NCBI GenBank assembly: GCA_937876205.1
Contig: CALEII010000044.1
Span: 1-64,000 of the forward strand
Reading direction: 5' to 3'
Length of the DNA stretch: 64,000 nucleotides
From: an uncultured Clostridia bacterium
Lineage (GTDB): Bacteria; Bacillota; Clostridia; Oscillospirales; Acutalibacteraceae
Shown: piece after piece, positions 52,196 through 61,456 of the stretch
Layout of the letters: the number at the start of each line of letters is the position of its first letter
Numbering within the stretch: the stretch's first letter is position 1
The notes under the pieces: model-generated
What the model saw: the letters and a program-made list of their open reading frames with translations, nothing else
Told to the model about the DNA's origin: nothing
The model's database searches: none
Translations under genes and position numbers: made by a program

Positions 52196-53590
52196 TTATT
52201 TAACAACATCTTCAGCCGCAAGACTGAATTTTTTGTTATTTTCTGTTATATAGATGTCATACGTTCCCACATCAGCGTTATAGTCTGCAGAATAGCAGAA
52301 GAAGCTGCCTTTCACAGCGCAGGAGCTGACATTCTCCGCAATCACATCACTTCGTCTTGTGCCCTTTACGGAATAGAGCTTTCTGTCCGTCATAATCAGA
52401 TAAAGTGTATTATCTGAGTTCATATAAATTCTGTAGGCACCTTTTGCGATAAGCTGATCCTTTGTTCCCTTCACGGAATAGACCTCACCTGCAGATGTCA
52501 TATAATAAAGATATCTGTTGCCTGATGTTGCCTGAAAATCAACGGCACCGCTTATGGCAAGCTCACTTTCTTTGCCGTTATAGTCATATATTCTGCCCTG
52601 AGTATCAAGGTAAGCCAGCATATCTTCATCAGTAACTATATATTTTCTCACCTTGTCTGAAATTTCCGTTCTTACGGCATCAGCGTCTATATAACACAGA
52701 GAATATGTGCCGTCACCGTTATCTGCACAATAGAACTTTTCAAGCAGTGTGCTGTTGATTATCACACTGTTGCCTGCTGAATCAAGTCTTAATTGGGCAA
52801 TGCCCTCATACACAGGTTCAGCTTTTCCGGGAGCGAGTCTTACCCTGCTTTTACCCTCAACCGAAAGATAAGTGTAATCTCCGTCACTAAATACAACAGA
52901 AGAAAAATCCTCTGAGAACACAAATGAATCACTGATTACAGCTGAGCTGAGCTTGCTTTTCATTGTGCCGTCAGGTCTTATGATACAGAATGAGCCGTCA
53001 GAAGTAATAACATAAATATCTTCACCGTCTGAGCTTACGGCAACAGGTATATAACCCTCACCGACTTCGGTTATTCTGTTTTTTGTATAAATACAGAGCT
53101 TATCTGCACCGTCAATACTTTTTACATACGCCACAGACACGGCATCGGGTGACACGGCAAAGCTCACAACAGAATCATCTATCTGAGTTCTGTCACGGTA
53201 AAGCACACCGTTGACATCTTTATATACAACACGATTTTTTTCATATGAATACACAATTTCACTTGTGCAGTTATCAGCGAGCTTCTTTGCCTTGCCTGAT
53301 TTTACATTATACAGAGAATATGATGCACCGTCTGACATAAGAACGGCTGCCGCAGTGTTATCTGAATTGTATCTGACGCAGGATATTCCGCTGCCGCTTA
53401 CTATATTACCGGTATTATCACCGTCAGATATAATAACAGCTCCTCTTTCTGCGGGTGAATAATACATCAGTATCTCACCGTTATTACCGCTTAACAGCAG
53501 TACCGACAGAACTGCCAGAAAAACAATAAGCACTGCTGCTGCACAGATATATGCCTGCTTACTGAGTCTGAACACCTTTTTTCCTTTCAT
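52196..53590 (-). CDS. Membrane-anchored beta-propeller-like protein of unknown function
   Basis: 464 residues. One N-terminal membrane segment (about 12-33), then repeating short beta strands with GADGxxS/DGxYxY motifs such as SPDAVSVAYVKSIDGADKLCIY and SFVFSEDFSSVVFSDGDYTYLS, suggesting six or more blades. No known family recognised; the outside location fits a sensor or wall-linked role. Linked to the aldo/keto reductase only by strand and spacing. Confidence 0.75.
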   Translation of the reverse strand: MKGKKVFRLSKQAYICAAAVLIVFLAVLSVLLLSGNNGEILMYYSPAERGAVIISDGDNTGNIVSGSGISCVRYNSDNTAAAVLMSDGASYSLYNVKSGKAKKLADNCTSEIVYSYEKNRVVYKDVNGVLYRDRTQIDDSVVSFAVSPDAVSVAYVKSIDGADKLCIYTKNRITEVGEGYIPVAVSSDGEDIYVITSDGSFCIIRPDGTMKSKLSSAVISDSFVFSEDFSSVVFSDGDYTYLSVEGKSRVRLAPGKAEPVYEGIAQLRLDSAGNSVIINSTLLEKFYCADNGDGTYSLCYIDADAVRTEISDKVRKYIVTDEDMLAYLDTQGRIYDYNGKESELAISGAVDFQATSGNRYLYYMTSAGEVYSVKGTKDQLIAKGAYRIYMNSDNTLYLIMTDRKLYSVKGTRRSDVIAENVSSCAVKGSFFCYSADYNADVGTYDIYITENNKKFSLAAEDVVK

Positions 53591-53698
53591 AAGAACATCA
53601 CCTTTGTTTATGGTAACATTAAAAAACCTGTTATGTCAAGAAAACAAATAAAATTTGTAAAAAATTATATTTTTTTTATAAAAAAACTTTTCATTGTA

Positions 53699-53727
53699 TT
53701 TACAAACAATTTTTTTTATTGTATAAT
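53699..53727 (+). promoter_or_regulatory. Promoter of the secreted protein at 53765
   Basis: TTTACA (53699-53704), 17 bases, TATAAT (53722-53727). Confidence 0.75.
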
Positions 53728-53764
53728 ACTTGTGTATAATTTTCCGACAGGAGGATACCAATTT

Positions 53765-55255
53765 ATGAAGACTATGAAAAAAGCAATAGCATTATTACTC
53801 ACAATGCTGCTTGTAATCTCCGTTTCTCCCATCGCATTTGCGCAGGAAGAAAATTCAGAAGACACTTATGAGGCTGAGTGGTTCACATCATTCGGTATCA
53901 AAAAGGGTGAGGGCACACTTGAGCAGGCTGTTTCACTCAGCGGCACAGGCGACAGAATTGTTCTTCTGCAGGACATTGAAGCTCTCAACTCAACTCTTTA
54001 CATCACTAAGAACACCACAATTGAAGGTGCAGGCTTCACTGTAACAAGAAGCGACACTCTCGCAGGTGAAATGTTCAACATTGACAGTGCTGCAACACTC
54101 AAGCTTGAGAATGTTACAATCAACGGCAATACTGCAAACTTCCCCGGCTACACAGCTCCTATTGTTAATATTGTTTCAGGTCAGCTGACACTTGAAGAGG
54201 GTGCAGTTCTCACAGAGAACTCAGCAAGACTAAGCTTCGGCGGTGCTGTTGTTGCAGGTACAGAAGACCCCTCAACAGCTAAGAACTGTACAATTGTTAT
54301 GAACGAGGGTTCAGAGATTTCAGACTGTGTGGGCAACATCGGCGGTGCGGTCTATATGAGAAACAAGACTGAAATGATTATGAACGGCGGCGTTATCAAG
54401 AACTGTAAGGCAGCTTATGACGGCGGTGCAATCGTTCTTTCAGCAGGCACATCAAAGCTCACAGTCAACAAGGGTGAAATCACAGGCTGTTCAGCAAGCC
54501 TTGCAGACACAGGCTGTAAGGGCAGTGCAATCTATGCTCCCGCAGGTACTGTTACTCTTGCTGATGCAAAAATCACAGGCAACACAAATATGTCTGACCT
54601 TGGTGCAGTTTACTTCACAAGTGCAGTTAACTTTACACTCGGCGGCAATGTTTATGTATACGACAATGACGGCAGCGCAACAGGCTCAAACATCTATGTT
54701 CCCGAGAATGCAGTCATCGTAGTTTCTCCCGAATTCACAGAGAATGCAAAAATCGGCGTTACTGCTCCCTCATATTTCGGTGAGACAGAAGCTATTGATA
54801 TCAGCTTCATCAATTACTCAAAAGATATTATGGGCTATGTCTATAATGACAAAGACGGCACAACATTCTACAACTCAAACGGTGTTGTATCACTTATTGA
54901 ATGTATCAAGGTTACATTTGATCCCGGCAACGGCACATGTCCCGTTTCATCAAAGATCTATGCTGTAGACCTTGACTTCGGTGAGCTTCCCGAATGTGAC
55001 CCCAGAGAAGGCTTTGAATTCCTCGGCTGGTACACAGCAACAGACTCACTTGTCACAGAAAGCACTGCTGTTTCATATTATGAGGATATCACTCTCTATG
55101 CAAAGTGGGAAAACCTCAACAAGCTTGATGACCATCCCTTTGCTTTCATCGGTCGTTTCTTTGAAAGAATCGGTGACCTGCTGAGAATGGTATTTGAATT
55201 CCTTGAGAATATGTTCACAGGTGACGGCAACAGCGACCTTGAAGAGCTTAAATAA
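53765..55255 (+). CDS. Secreted surface protein with beta-helix and InlB-type repeat
   Basis: 496 residues. Signal peptide (about 1-25). Residues about 40-370 are beta-helix-like with TRNTTIEGAGFTVTRSDT- and ENVTINGNTANFPG-type strands. One InlB/Listeria-Bacteroides repeat lies near 390-455 (VTFDPGNGT...EGFEFLGWYT...ITLYAKWE). The C-terminal 38 residues are amphipathic and acidic, FAFIGRFFERIGDLLRMVF. Starts at the ATG 53765 with AGGAGG nine bases upstream. A surface adhesion role is likely but unproven. Confidence 0.85.
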   Translation: MKTMKKAIALLLTMLLVISVSPIAFAQEENSEDTYEAEWFTSFGIKKGEGTLEQAVSLSGTGDRIVLLQDIEALNSTLYITKNTTIEGAGFTVTRSDTLAGEMFNIDSAATLKLENVTINGNTANFPGYTAPIVNIVSGQLTLEEGAVLTENSARLSFGGAVVAGTEDPSTAKNCTIVMNEGSEISDCVGNIGGAVYMRNKTEMIMNGGVIKNCKAAYDGGAIVLSAGTSKLTVNKGEITGCSASLADTGCKGSAIYAPAGTVTLADAKITGNTNMSDLGAVYFTSAVNFTLGGNVYVYDNDGSATGSNIYVPENAVIVVSPEFTENAKIGVTAPSYFGETEAIDISFINYSKDIMGYVYNDKDGTTFYNSNGVVSLIECIKVTFDPGNGTCPVSSKIYAVDLDFGELPECDPREGFEFLGWYTATDSLVTESTAVSYYEDITLYAKWENLNKLDDHPFAFIGRFFERIGDLLRMVFEFLENMFTGDGNSDLEELK

Positions 55256-55264
55256 AATAACACG

Positions 55265-55293
55265 ACGCACGGCATAAAAACCGTGCGTTTTTT
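55265..55293 (+). terminator. Terminator of the surface protein
   Basis: ACGCACGG-CATAAAAA-CCGTGCGT followed by TTTTT. The next gene starts only 14 bases further on. Confidence 0.85.
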
Positions 55294-55306
55294 ACAGGAT
55301 GAACAT

Positions 55307-56134
55307 ATGAAAACATTATATATTTCAGACCTTGACGGTACTCTGCTTAGTGCAGACGCTTTGCTCAGCAGAGAAACTGTAGAAGGATTAAACAAACTTA
55401 TAGCACAAGGCATCAATTTCACAGTAGCAACGGCAAGAACAAATGCAACTGTTGTTCAGATGCTCAGGGATGTCAACATAAAGCTTCCCGTTATTCTTAT
55501 GAACGGTGTTACGATTTATGATGTAAAGAAGAATGAATACATCAGTCAGGAAAATATAAGCGAAAACGGCAAAAAGGTGCTGCTTGACACAGTCAGGCAG
55601 TATATCGGCACGGGTTTTCTTTACTGTATTGACAACAACACTCTTGCCACATACTTTGAAAACGCCGACTCCCCTGCGGCAAAGGCATTTATTGAAGAGC
55701 GTGAGAGAATTTACGGTAAAAAGTTTACCAAGGTTGATTCATTCGGTGAATGTTTAAACAAAAACATTGTCTACTACTCTATTGATGACACTGAAGACAG
55801 GCTGAGAACTGCTTATAATGAGCTGATAAAATGCACTGACCTTCACGTTGAGTTCTACCGTGACATTTACAACACTGACCACTGGTATCTTGAAGTGTGC
55901 TCCTGCACGGCATCAAAGAAAAACGCTGTCACAAGGCTCAGAAGCCTTGTTGGCGCAGATAAGGTTATTTCATTCGGTGACAATCTGAATGACATACCGA
56001 TGTTTGAGGCAAGCGATGAAGCCTATGCCGTAGCAAACGCAAAAGATGAAGTAAAACAAAAAGCAAACGGTGTTATTGAGTCAAATATCAACAACGGCGT
56101 TGTGAAATTCATAGGCAGTAAGCTTGAAAAATAA
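55307..56134 (+). CDS. Cof-type HAD family phosphatase
   Basis: 275 residues. Motif I DLDGTLL with catalytic D8 and D10 (MKTLYISDLDG), motif II VATART near residue 44, motif III Lys near 200, and motif IV FGDNLNDIPMFEA near 225. Large C2-type cap between motifs II and III. Dephosphorylates sugar phosphates or FMN in known members. The ATG at 55307 has AGGATG upstream. Confidence 0.9.
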   Translation: MKTLYISDLDGTLLSADALLSRETVEGLNKLIAQGINFTVATARTNATVVQMLRDVNIKLPVILMNGVTIYDVKKNEYISQENISENGKKVLLDTVRQYIGTGFLYCIDNNTLATYFENADSPAAKAFIEERERIYGKKFTKVDSFGECLNKNIVYYSIDDTEDRLRTAYNELIKCTDLHVEFYRDIYNTDHWYLEVCSCTASKKNAVTRLRSLVGADKVISFGDNLNDIPMFEASDEAYAVANAKDEVKQKANGVIESNINNGVVKFIGSKLEK

Positions 56135-56150
56135 AGGCATATAAAAGCAC

Positions 56151-56180
56151 AAGGACAGAGGCAAAACCTCTGTCCTTTTT
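56151..56180. terminator. Bidirectional terminator
   Basis: AAGGACAGAGG-CAAAA-CCTCTGTCCTT then TTT; shared by the converging HAD and dockerin genes. Confidence 0.85.
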
Positions 56181-56183
56181 CAG

Positions 56184-57233
56184 TTAATCAAGCTGTGCAG
56201 CCTTGCGGAGAATGAGTCTTGCATCTGCAGCAGTAACTTTTTTATCCGTTGTCATATCTGCAAAAGCCTCAGCTCTTGTACATACAGGCTCAAGCCTGCT
56301 TGATATTCTCAGAGCCAATCTTGCATCTGCAGCAGTAATCACCCCGTCTGCATTGATATCACCTATCTGTATATTCTCTGAAAAATATCTCAGACCACAA
56401 TACTGTGCTGATTTTTCGGCAAAGGCACCGGCAGATCCGAAAACAGCAACATGTGAACGCAGATTATCAAATGCAGCAGATGAAAAAGATGTAAGCTTAC
56501 CCTGAACTTCAATCCATTCAAGAGAATAACATTTACCGAACACATCATAACTGACTTCATCAATTGTCTCCGGTATTATAACTCCTATCATATATGGGGT
56601 TTGCTTAAAGGCATTTTTTTCTATCACAACTACCGGCATACCGTCAATTTCACCGGGTACTGTGACAATTCCTGTTTCATCAACAACATTCAAGGCATCA
56701 ATTATTGTAACCTCATTATTCTTTACGGTATATACATATTCATCTGAATAATGTGTAGTTATCATATCTGAGGTATCAATCGAAAAGACAGTCTGTCCTT
56801 CAATTTTAAGGTCGCCCTTGGTTTCAAGACAAATGTCTATACTGCCTCGTTCAAGAGGGTAAAACCAGCAGGTCATAAGCCTGATTTTTTCGTCAGTGTC
56901 AATCTCCTTTTTAAAGAGCATTGAACCCCAGACACCGCTTCTTCCGTCACTCAATTCCATTGCATCCGACATAGCGTTTGTCACTTCAAATCGATAATCA
57001 ATGTATTCTGCCTGTGATTTATCTGCATAAACCACTACATCAAGACCGTCTATACCTTTCATATTGTATCCGTATACAGCAACTTCGATACGCCTGTCAT
57101 CAGCTTTCTGCATCACTTCAACTTCGAGAGAAAAAGCATTTTCGGCAGATGCCGTTACACAGTTAACAGCAAATAACGACATAATTATTATTACAGATAA
57201 AAGCATTGATAAAATTTTACTTGTTTTTTTCAT
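56184..57233 (-). CDS. Secreted cohesin-like/LRR dockerin protein
   Basis: 349 residues. Signal peptide (about 1-30). Residues about 35-160 have a beta-sandwich layout resembling cohesin-fold proteins. Residues 175-280 contain BspA-type leucine-rich units, VPGEIDGMPVVVIEKNAF and VIIPETIDEVSYDVFGKCYSLEWIEV. The end is a type I dockerin, GDINADGVITAADARLAL and ADMTTDKKVTAADARLIL. The start has GGAGGTTTTGGT upstream. Third dockerin protein in the window. Confidence 0.83.
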   Translation of the reverse strand: MKKTSKILSMLLSVIIIMSLFAVNCVTASAENAFSLEVEVMQKADDRRIEVAVYGYNMKGIDGLDVVVYADKSQAEYIDYRFEVTNAMSDAMELSDGRSGVWGSMLFKKEIDTDEKIRLMTCWFYPLERGSIDICLETKGDLKIEGQTVFSIDTSDMITTHYSDEYVYTVKNNEVTIIDALNVVDETGIVTVPGEIDGMPVVVIEKNAFKQTPYMIGVIIPETIDEVSYDVFGKCYSLEWIEVQGKLTSFSSAAFDNLRSHVAVFGSAGAFAEKSAQYCGLRYFSENIQIGDINADGVITAADARLALRISSRLEPVCTRAEAFADMTTDKKVTAADARLILRKAAQLD

Positions 57234-57356
57234 ACCAAAACCTCCTTTTTCTTAAAATGAATATATATTTTGTCCTTCATAATATTAACACACAGAAAAC
57301 ACAAAAAAGGTTACAATAAAAATCTGATTTTTTATTTTTTGTATACATAAACAAAA

Positions 57357-57387
57357 ATCAGCGTGCCGCTTTGTGCGATACGCTGAT
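57357..57387 (-). terminator. Terminator of proS
   Basis: Minus strand ATCAGCGT...ACGCTGAT then TTTTTGTTT. Confidence 0.75.
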
Positions 57388-57400
57388 AAAATTTATTGTC

Positions 57401-59134
57401 TTATTCCGCCTTACACTTTGCCATAAGCTCTGCTACAAGGTTCTTAACAGCTTCAACTGTTTCTTCTACCGGAACCTTTGCACTGTAAGTCTTGTCTCTT
57501 GTAACGACTTCGCATACATTCTCTTTGAGGTTTCTGGGGCTTACGATAACTCTTACGGGAACACCGAGAAGGTCAGCGTCTGAGAACATAAAGCCTGCAC
57601 TCACCTTACGGTCATCATAGATTACCTCGAGACCTGCGTTCTGAAGGTCTTCATACATCTTGTCTGCTGCTGCGTGTGCTTCTTCATCAGCTGACTTCAT
57701 ACAGCAGAGGTGAACCTGCCAGGGAGCGATTGACATAGGCCATATGGGACCGTATTCATCGTGATGTGCTTCACATACCGATGCTGCAAGTCTGCCTACG
57801 CCGATACCGTAGCAGCCCATAATGGGTGTGTGGCTCTCGCCCTTTTCGTCAAGGTATGACATACCCATTGACTTTGTATACTTAGTACCAAGCTGGAAGA
57901 TATTACCAACCTCGATACCTCTTGAAACTGTGATAGCCTTCTTCTTACATACAGGGCAGATACCGCCTGTGATAATCTTTGCAAAATCGTGATACACTGC
58001 ATCGGGGAAATCTCTGTCCATATCAAGACCTGTATAATGATAGTCGATTTCATTTGCACCGCACACAAGATTGTTGCAGCCCTTTACCGAAGCATCGAAA
58101 AGGATAAGGGGCTTGCACTCTGCGTCCATATTTACGGGACCGATGAAGCCTGCCTTGATACCGCTTTCGTCTGTGATAACTGCGGGGTGAATGTTTTCAC
58201 CAAGGAAGTTTGTAAGCTTTGTTTCGTTGACATCAAGGTCGCCTCTGATGAACACAATAACATATTCATCTGTCATATTCTTCTGATATACAACTGCTTT
58301 AAGGCTCTTCTTTGCATCTGCCTTAAGGAAATCACACACTTCCTCAATTGTGTGCATATCGGGAGTGTGAACCTTTGCGAGTTCTTCACTTACATCGTCG
58401 TGCATGGGCTCAATGATGCTTTCTGCGGCTTCCATATTTGCTCTGTAGCCGCATTCGGGACAGATTGCAATTGAATCTTCACCGATTGCTGTAAGAAGCA
58501 TATACTCGTGCGAAATATTGCCGCCCATCATACCTGAGTCAGACTCTACAACGATTGTTTCGGGAATTCCTGCTCTTGCAAAGATTCTCTCATAAGCGTG
58601 ATAGCACTTTGCATAGTACTGCTCAAGGTCCGCCTGAGAGGTGTGGAATGAATAAGCATCCTTCATTGTGAATTCACGCACACGGATAAGACCTGCTCTG
58701 GGTCTTGCCTCGTCACGGAACTTTGTCTGAATCTGATAAATCATAAAGGGGTAACGTGTGTATGTATTACCGTATTCACGCACAAGCTGAACAGCAGCCT
58801 CTTCGTGAGTCATACCAAGCACCATAGGAGCACCGTTTCTGTCTTTAAAACGGCAGAGAGAATTGTCAATTGCCTGATATCTGCCTGATTCCTCCCAGAG
58901 AGAAGCAGGCATAACAACGGGGAAAGAAACCTCCTGACCGTCAATTCTGTCCATCTCTTCACGGATGATATTTTCAATTTTCTTTGTGATACGGCGAAGA
59001 GGCATATATGAAGAATAAATACCGTTTGAAACGAACTTCATATATCCGCCTCTGACCATCAGAGCATGGCTGTCTACCACGCAATCAGAGGGTTTTTCTT
59101 TAAATCTCTCGCCGACAAGCTTATCAAGTTTCAT
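57401..59134 (-). CDS. proS: Prolyl-tRNA synthetase, bacterial type
   Basis: 577 residues, the long bacterial form. Class II motifs: PLRRITKKIENIIREEMDRIDGQEVSFPVVMPASLWEESGR (motif 1), TKFRDEARPRAGLIRVREFTMKDAYSFH (motif 2) and GCYGIGVGRLAAS (motif 3). The editing (INS) domain is visible near 240-385 (VVYQKNMTDEYVIVFIRGDLDVNETKL). The C-terminal anticodon domain has SADEEAHAAADKMYEDLQNAGLEVIYDDR. AAGGTAATTAAA-type site upstream. Confidence 0.97.
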   Translation of the reverse strand: MKLDKLVGERFKEKPSDCVVDSHALMVRGGYMKFVSNGIYSSYMPLRRITKKIENIIREEMDRIDGQEVSFPVVMPASLWEESGRYQAIDNSLCRFKDRNGAPMVLGMTHEEAAVQLVREYGNTYTRYPFMIYQIQTKFRDEARPRAGLIRVREFTMKDAYSFHTSQADLEQYYAKCYHAYERIFARAGIPETIVVESDSGMMGGNISHEYMLLTAIGEDSIAICPECGYRANMEAAESIIEPMHDDVSEELAKVHTPDMHTIEEVCDFLKADAKKSLKAVVYQKNMTDEYVIVFIRGDLDVNETKLTNFLGENIHPAVITDESGIKAGFIGPVNMDAECKPLILFDASVKGCNNLVCGANEIDYHYTGLDMDRDFPDAVYHDFAKIITGGICPVCKKKAITVSRGIEVGNIFQLGTKYTKSMGMSYLDEKGESHTPIMGCYGIGVGRLAASVCEAHHDEYGPIWPMSIAPWQVHLCCMKSADEEAHAAADKMYEDLQNAGLEVIYDDRKVSAGFMFSDADLLGVPVRVIVSPRNLKENVCEVVTRDKTYSAKVPVEETVEAVKNLVAELMAKCKAE

Positions 59135-59152
59135 TTTAATTACCTTCTGTTT

Positions 59153-59779
59153 TTATATTTTTATACCTTTATTTCTTAACTTCTCACGAAGTACACTTAC
59201 ATCTTCAAAAGACGGAGAGAAGACAATGCCGTCCATTCCGCATTTCTTTCCGCCCTCTATATTTTCCTCAACATCGTCAATGAAAACACACTCTGACGGG
59301 TTAAGGGAATATGTATTGAAAAGGATTTCATAAATCTCCTTTTCAGGCTTCAAAACCTTATGCTCACAGGAAATTATTTTTCCGTCCATAAGAGCTATTG
59401 CGGGCTTGTGAGGTGAATACTCATAGAAATCAAACCCTGCATTGCTTAAAAGATATGTCTTATAGCCGTTTGCCTTAAGCTCCTGAATCAGGTCATACAT
59501 TTCGGGAAACGGGGGCATTTCTGTAAGTCCGTAACCCTTTTCGAGATAAATCTCTTTAAGCACTGCAAGTACGTGAGGCGGCAGCTTATCGCTGACTGCA
59601 TCTATGACTTCGGCATAAGTTCTTGTACCTCTGTCACAGTCCCTGTATATTCCGCTGTTATAAAATACGTCGAGAATCATATCCACATCTTTTTTATCGG
59701 GAAGATACTTTGAAAAAGTCTTCTCAGGATAAAACATTATGAGAACATTTCCCATATCAAAAACAATATTTTTAATCAT
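59153..59779 (-). CDS. HAD-IA family phosphatase
   Basis: 208 residues. Motif I IVFDMGNVLI with D8; motif II LLSNAG near residue 120; motif III K (about 150) and motif IV VFIDDVEENI near 173. The cap is the small four-helix type of IA. Family members hydrolyse sugar phosphates or haloacids. The ATG at 59777-59779 is preferred; a longer frame upstream overlaps the acyl carrier protein terminator. Confidence 0.88.
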   Translation of the reverse strand: MIKNIVFDMGNVLIMFYPEKTFSKYLPDKKDVDMILDVFYNSGIYRDCDRGTRTYAEVIDAVSDKLPPHVLAVLKEIYLEKGYGLTEMPPFPEMYDLIQELKANGYKTYLLSNAGFDFYEYSPHKPAIALMDGKIISCEHKVLKPEKEIYEILFNTYSLNPSECVFIDDVEENIEGGKKCGMDGIVFSPSFEDVSVLREKLRNKGIKI

Positions 59780-59790
59780 AATCAATAAAA

Positions 59791-59818
59791 CCAAAAAGGC
59801 GGCAAAAATAATCCGCCC
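59791..59818 (-). terminator. Terminator of the acyl carrier protein gene
   Basis: Minus strand GGCGGAT...CCGCC followed by TTTTTGG; the HAD gene starts after it. Confidence 0.7.
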
Positions 59819-59824
59819 CAAGCA

Positions 59825-60046
59825 TCAGAGTTCTTCAATAAAGCGAACAACGTCGCCGACTGTAACAAACTTTTCAAGAATTTCATCTGTCACCTCAACG
59901 CCGAATTCATCTTCAATATCCATCGCAAAATCAACCATATCAATGCTGTCAAAATTAAGCTCGGCAAAGGTGGTATTTTCTGTTATGTCGATGTCTTCAT
60001 AGCAGTATTCATCAATAAGAATTGCTTTAATTTTTTCAAATTCCAT
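59825..60046 (-). CDS. acpP: Acyl carrier protein
   Basis: 73 residues, typical size. Phosphopantetheine Ser34 is in the motif FDSIDMVDF. Helices and acidic composition fit. Carries fatty-acid intermediates as thioesters. GGGAGAATCACTT upstream. Could also serve a biosynthetic cluster, but no such enzymes are near. Confidence 0.92.
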   Translation of the reverse strand: MEFEKIKAILIDEYCYEDIDITENTTFAELNFDSIDMVDFAMDIEDEFGVEVTDEILEKFVTVGDVVRFIEEL

Positions 60047-60096
60047 AAGTGATTCTCCCTTTATAAAAAATTTAAAAGCAATACATTTATATTATG

Positions 60097-60125
60097 ATAT
60101 TATGTATTTTTTTACTCTTTGTCAA
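60097..60125 (-). promoter_or_regulatory. Promoter of the acyl carrier protein gene
   Basis: Minus-strand TTGACA (60120-60125), 17 bases, TAATAT (60097-60102). Confidence 0.78.
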
Positions 60126-60165
60126 TACTTTTAAAAAAATTTCATAAAAGAGCTATCTTTCAGAA

Positions 60166-60194
60166 AAAGCGATGCCCCGAAAAGACATCGCTTT
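60166..60194 (-). terminator. Terminator of ftsZ
   Basis: Minus strand AAAGCGATG...CATCGCTTT then TTCTG; precise 9-bp stem. Confidence 0.8.
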
Positions 60195-60221
60195 GCAAAA
60201 ATTCAACGGAATTTAAAGCTA

Positions 60222-61316
60222 TTACTTCTTGTTCTTAAAAATCTCAAAAATGTCACTGAGAGATTCATCACTTGTACCGAATTCCGCAGCAGGAGTGAAT
60301 TCAGTCTTCTCTTCTGCCTTCTCTTCGGGAGCTTCTTCAACAACTTCTTCTTCCTTTATTGATTTACCGAAGCCTGTTGCAACAACAGTGATGATCATTT
60401 CATCATCAAGAGTGGGATCAAGAGCAACACCGAAGATGATGTTTGCATCGGGATCTGCTGTATCTGAGATGATTGAGCTGGCAACATCAACTGCATCCAG
60501 TGTGATGTCTGTTGAAGCAGAAACGTTGATGATTATACCCTTTGAGCCTGCGATTGATGTCTCAAGCAGGGGGCTTGTGATAGCCATCTTAGCAGCTTCT
60601 TCTGCCTTATCCTTACCGCTTGCTCTGCCCACGCCCATATGTGCATAGCCTGCATCCTTCATAACTGAAGTAACGTCAGCAAAGTCAAGGTTGATAAGAC
60701 CGGGAACTGTAATAAGCTCTGCAATACTTCTTACACCCTGACGAAGAACATCGTCAGCGATTTCGAATGCGTTTGCAAAAGTAATCTTTTCGTCAGAAAC
60801 GAGTTTAAGTCTCTCATTGGGAATAATGATAAGGCTGTCTACGTGCTGTGAAAGCTCTGCGATACCTTCCTCTGCCTGAGCCATACGGCGTCTGCCCTCG
60901 AAGTTGAAGGGCTTGGTAACAATACCGACAGTAAGAATACCCTTATCCTTAGCCATCTGGGCGATAACGGGAGCTGCACCTGTACCTGTGCCGCCACCCA
61001 TACCGGCTGTGATAAATACCATATCTGCGCCGTTGAGAGAGTCGTTGATAACATCCATACTCTCTTCAGCAGCCTTCTGACCTACATCAGGACGTGCACC
61101 TGCACCCTTCCCGTCTGTAACCTTTTCACCGATCTGAATCTTGGTTGTAGCCTTGGAGTACATAAGAACCTGCTTATCTGTGTTGATTGCGATGAATTCA
61201 ACACCCTGTACGCCTGCTTCTACCATTCTGTTTATAGCGTTACCGCCGCCGCCACCGACACCGATGACCTTGATCTTTGTAACTTCTTCACGTTCATTTG
61301 CAATTTCGAAAGCCAT
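60222..61316 (-). CDS. ftsZ: Cell division GTPase FtsZ
   Basis: 364 residues, tubulin-like. The nucleotide-binding GGGGGNAINRM near 20-30 and the tubulin signature GGGTGTGAAP near 105-115 are intact, as is the T7 loop NLDFADV near 200. After residue ~325 comes an acidic spacer (EEEVVEEAPEEKAEEKTEF) and a short C-terminal peptide SDIFEIFKNKK that should bind FtsA/SepF-type partners. Forms the Z ring. ACGGAGG upstream. Confidence 0.97.
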   Translation of the reverse strand: MAFEIANEREEVTKIKVIGVGGGGGNAINRMVEAGVQGVEFIAINTDKQVLMYSKATTKIQIGEKVTDGKGAGARPDVGQKAAEESMDVINDSLNGADMVFITAGMGGGTGTGAAPVIAQMAKDKGILTVGIVTKPFNFEGRRRMAQAEEGIAELSQHVDSLIIIPNERLKLVSDEKITFANAFEIADDVLRQGVRSIAELITVPGLINLDFADVTSVMKDAGYAHMGVGRASGKDKAEEAAKMAITSPLLETSIAGSKGIIINVSASTDITLDAVDVASSIISDTADPDANIIFGVALDPTLDDEMIITVVATGFGKSIKEEEVVEEAPEEKAEEKTEFTPAAEFGTSDESLSDIFEIFKNKK

Positions 61317-61360
61317 TTTACATCCTCCGTATATTTAAATTAGCCATATATACAACAATA

Positions 61361-61389
61361 CTTATATATAATACCACGTCACAAGTCAA
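61361..61389 (-). promoter_or_regulatory. Promoter of ftsZ
   Basis: Minus-strand TTGACT (61384-61389), 17 bases, TATAAG (61361-61366). Confidence 0.72.
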
Positions 61390-61456
61390 ATTTCAATATA
61401 TAAACTATAATAAATATTGTTATAATTTCACGTTATTTTTATATTTTCGCAACAAT

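Noticed and set aside
59825..60046. Acyl carrier protein as part of a natural-product cluster
   Set aside because: Neighbours are a phosphatase, proS and ftsZ; no synthase genes present.
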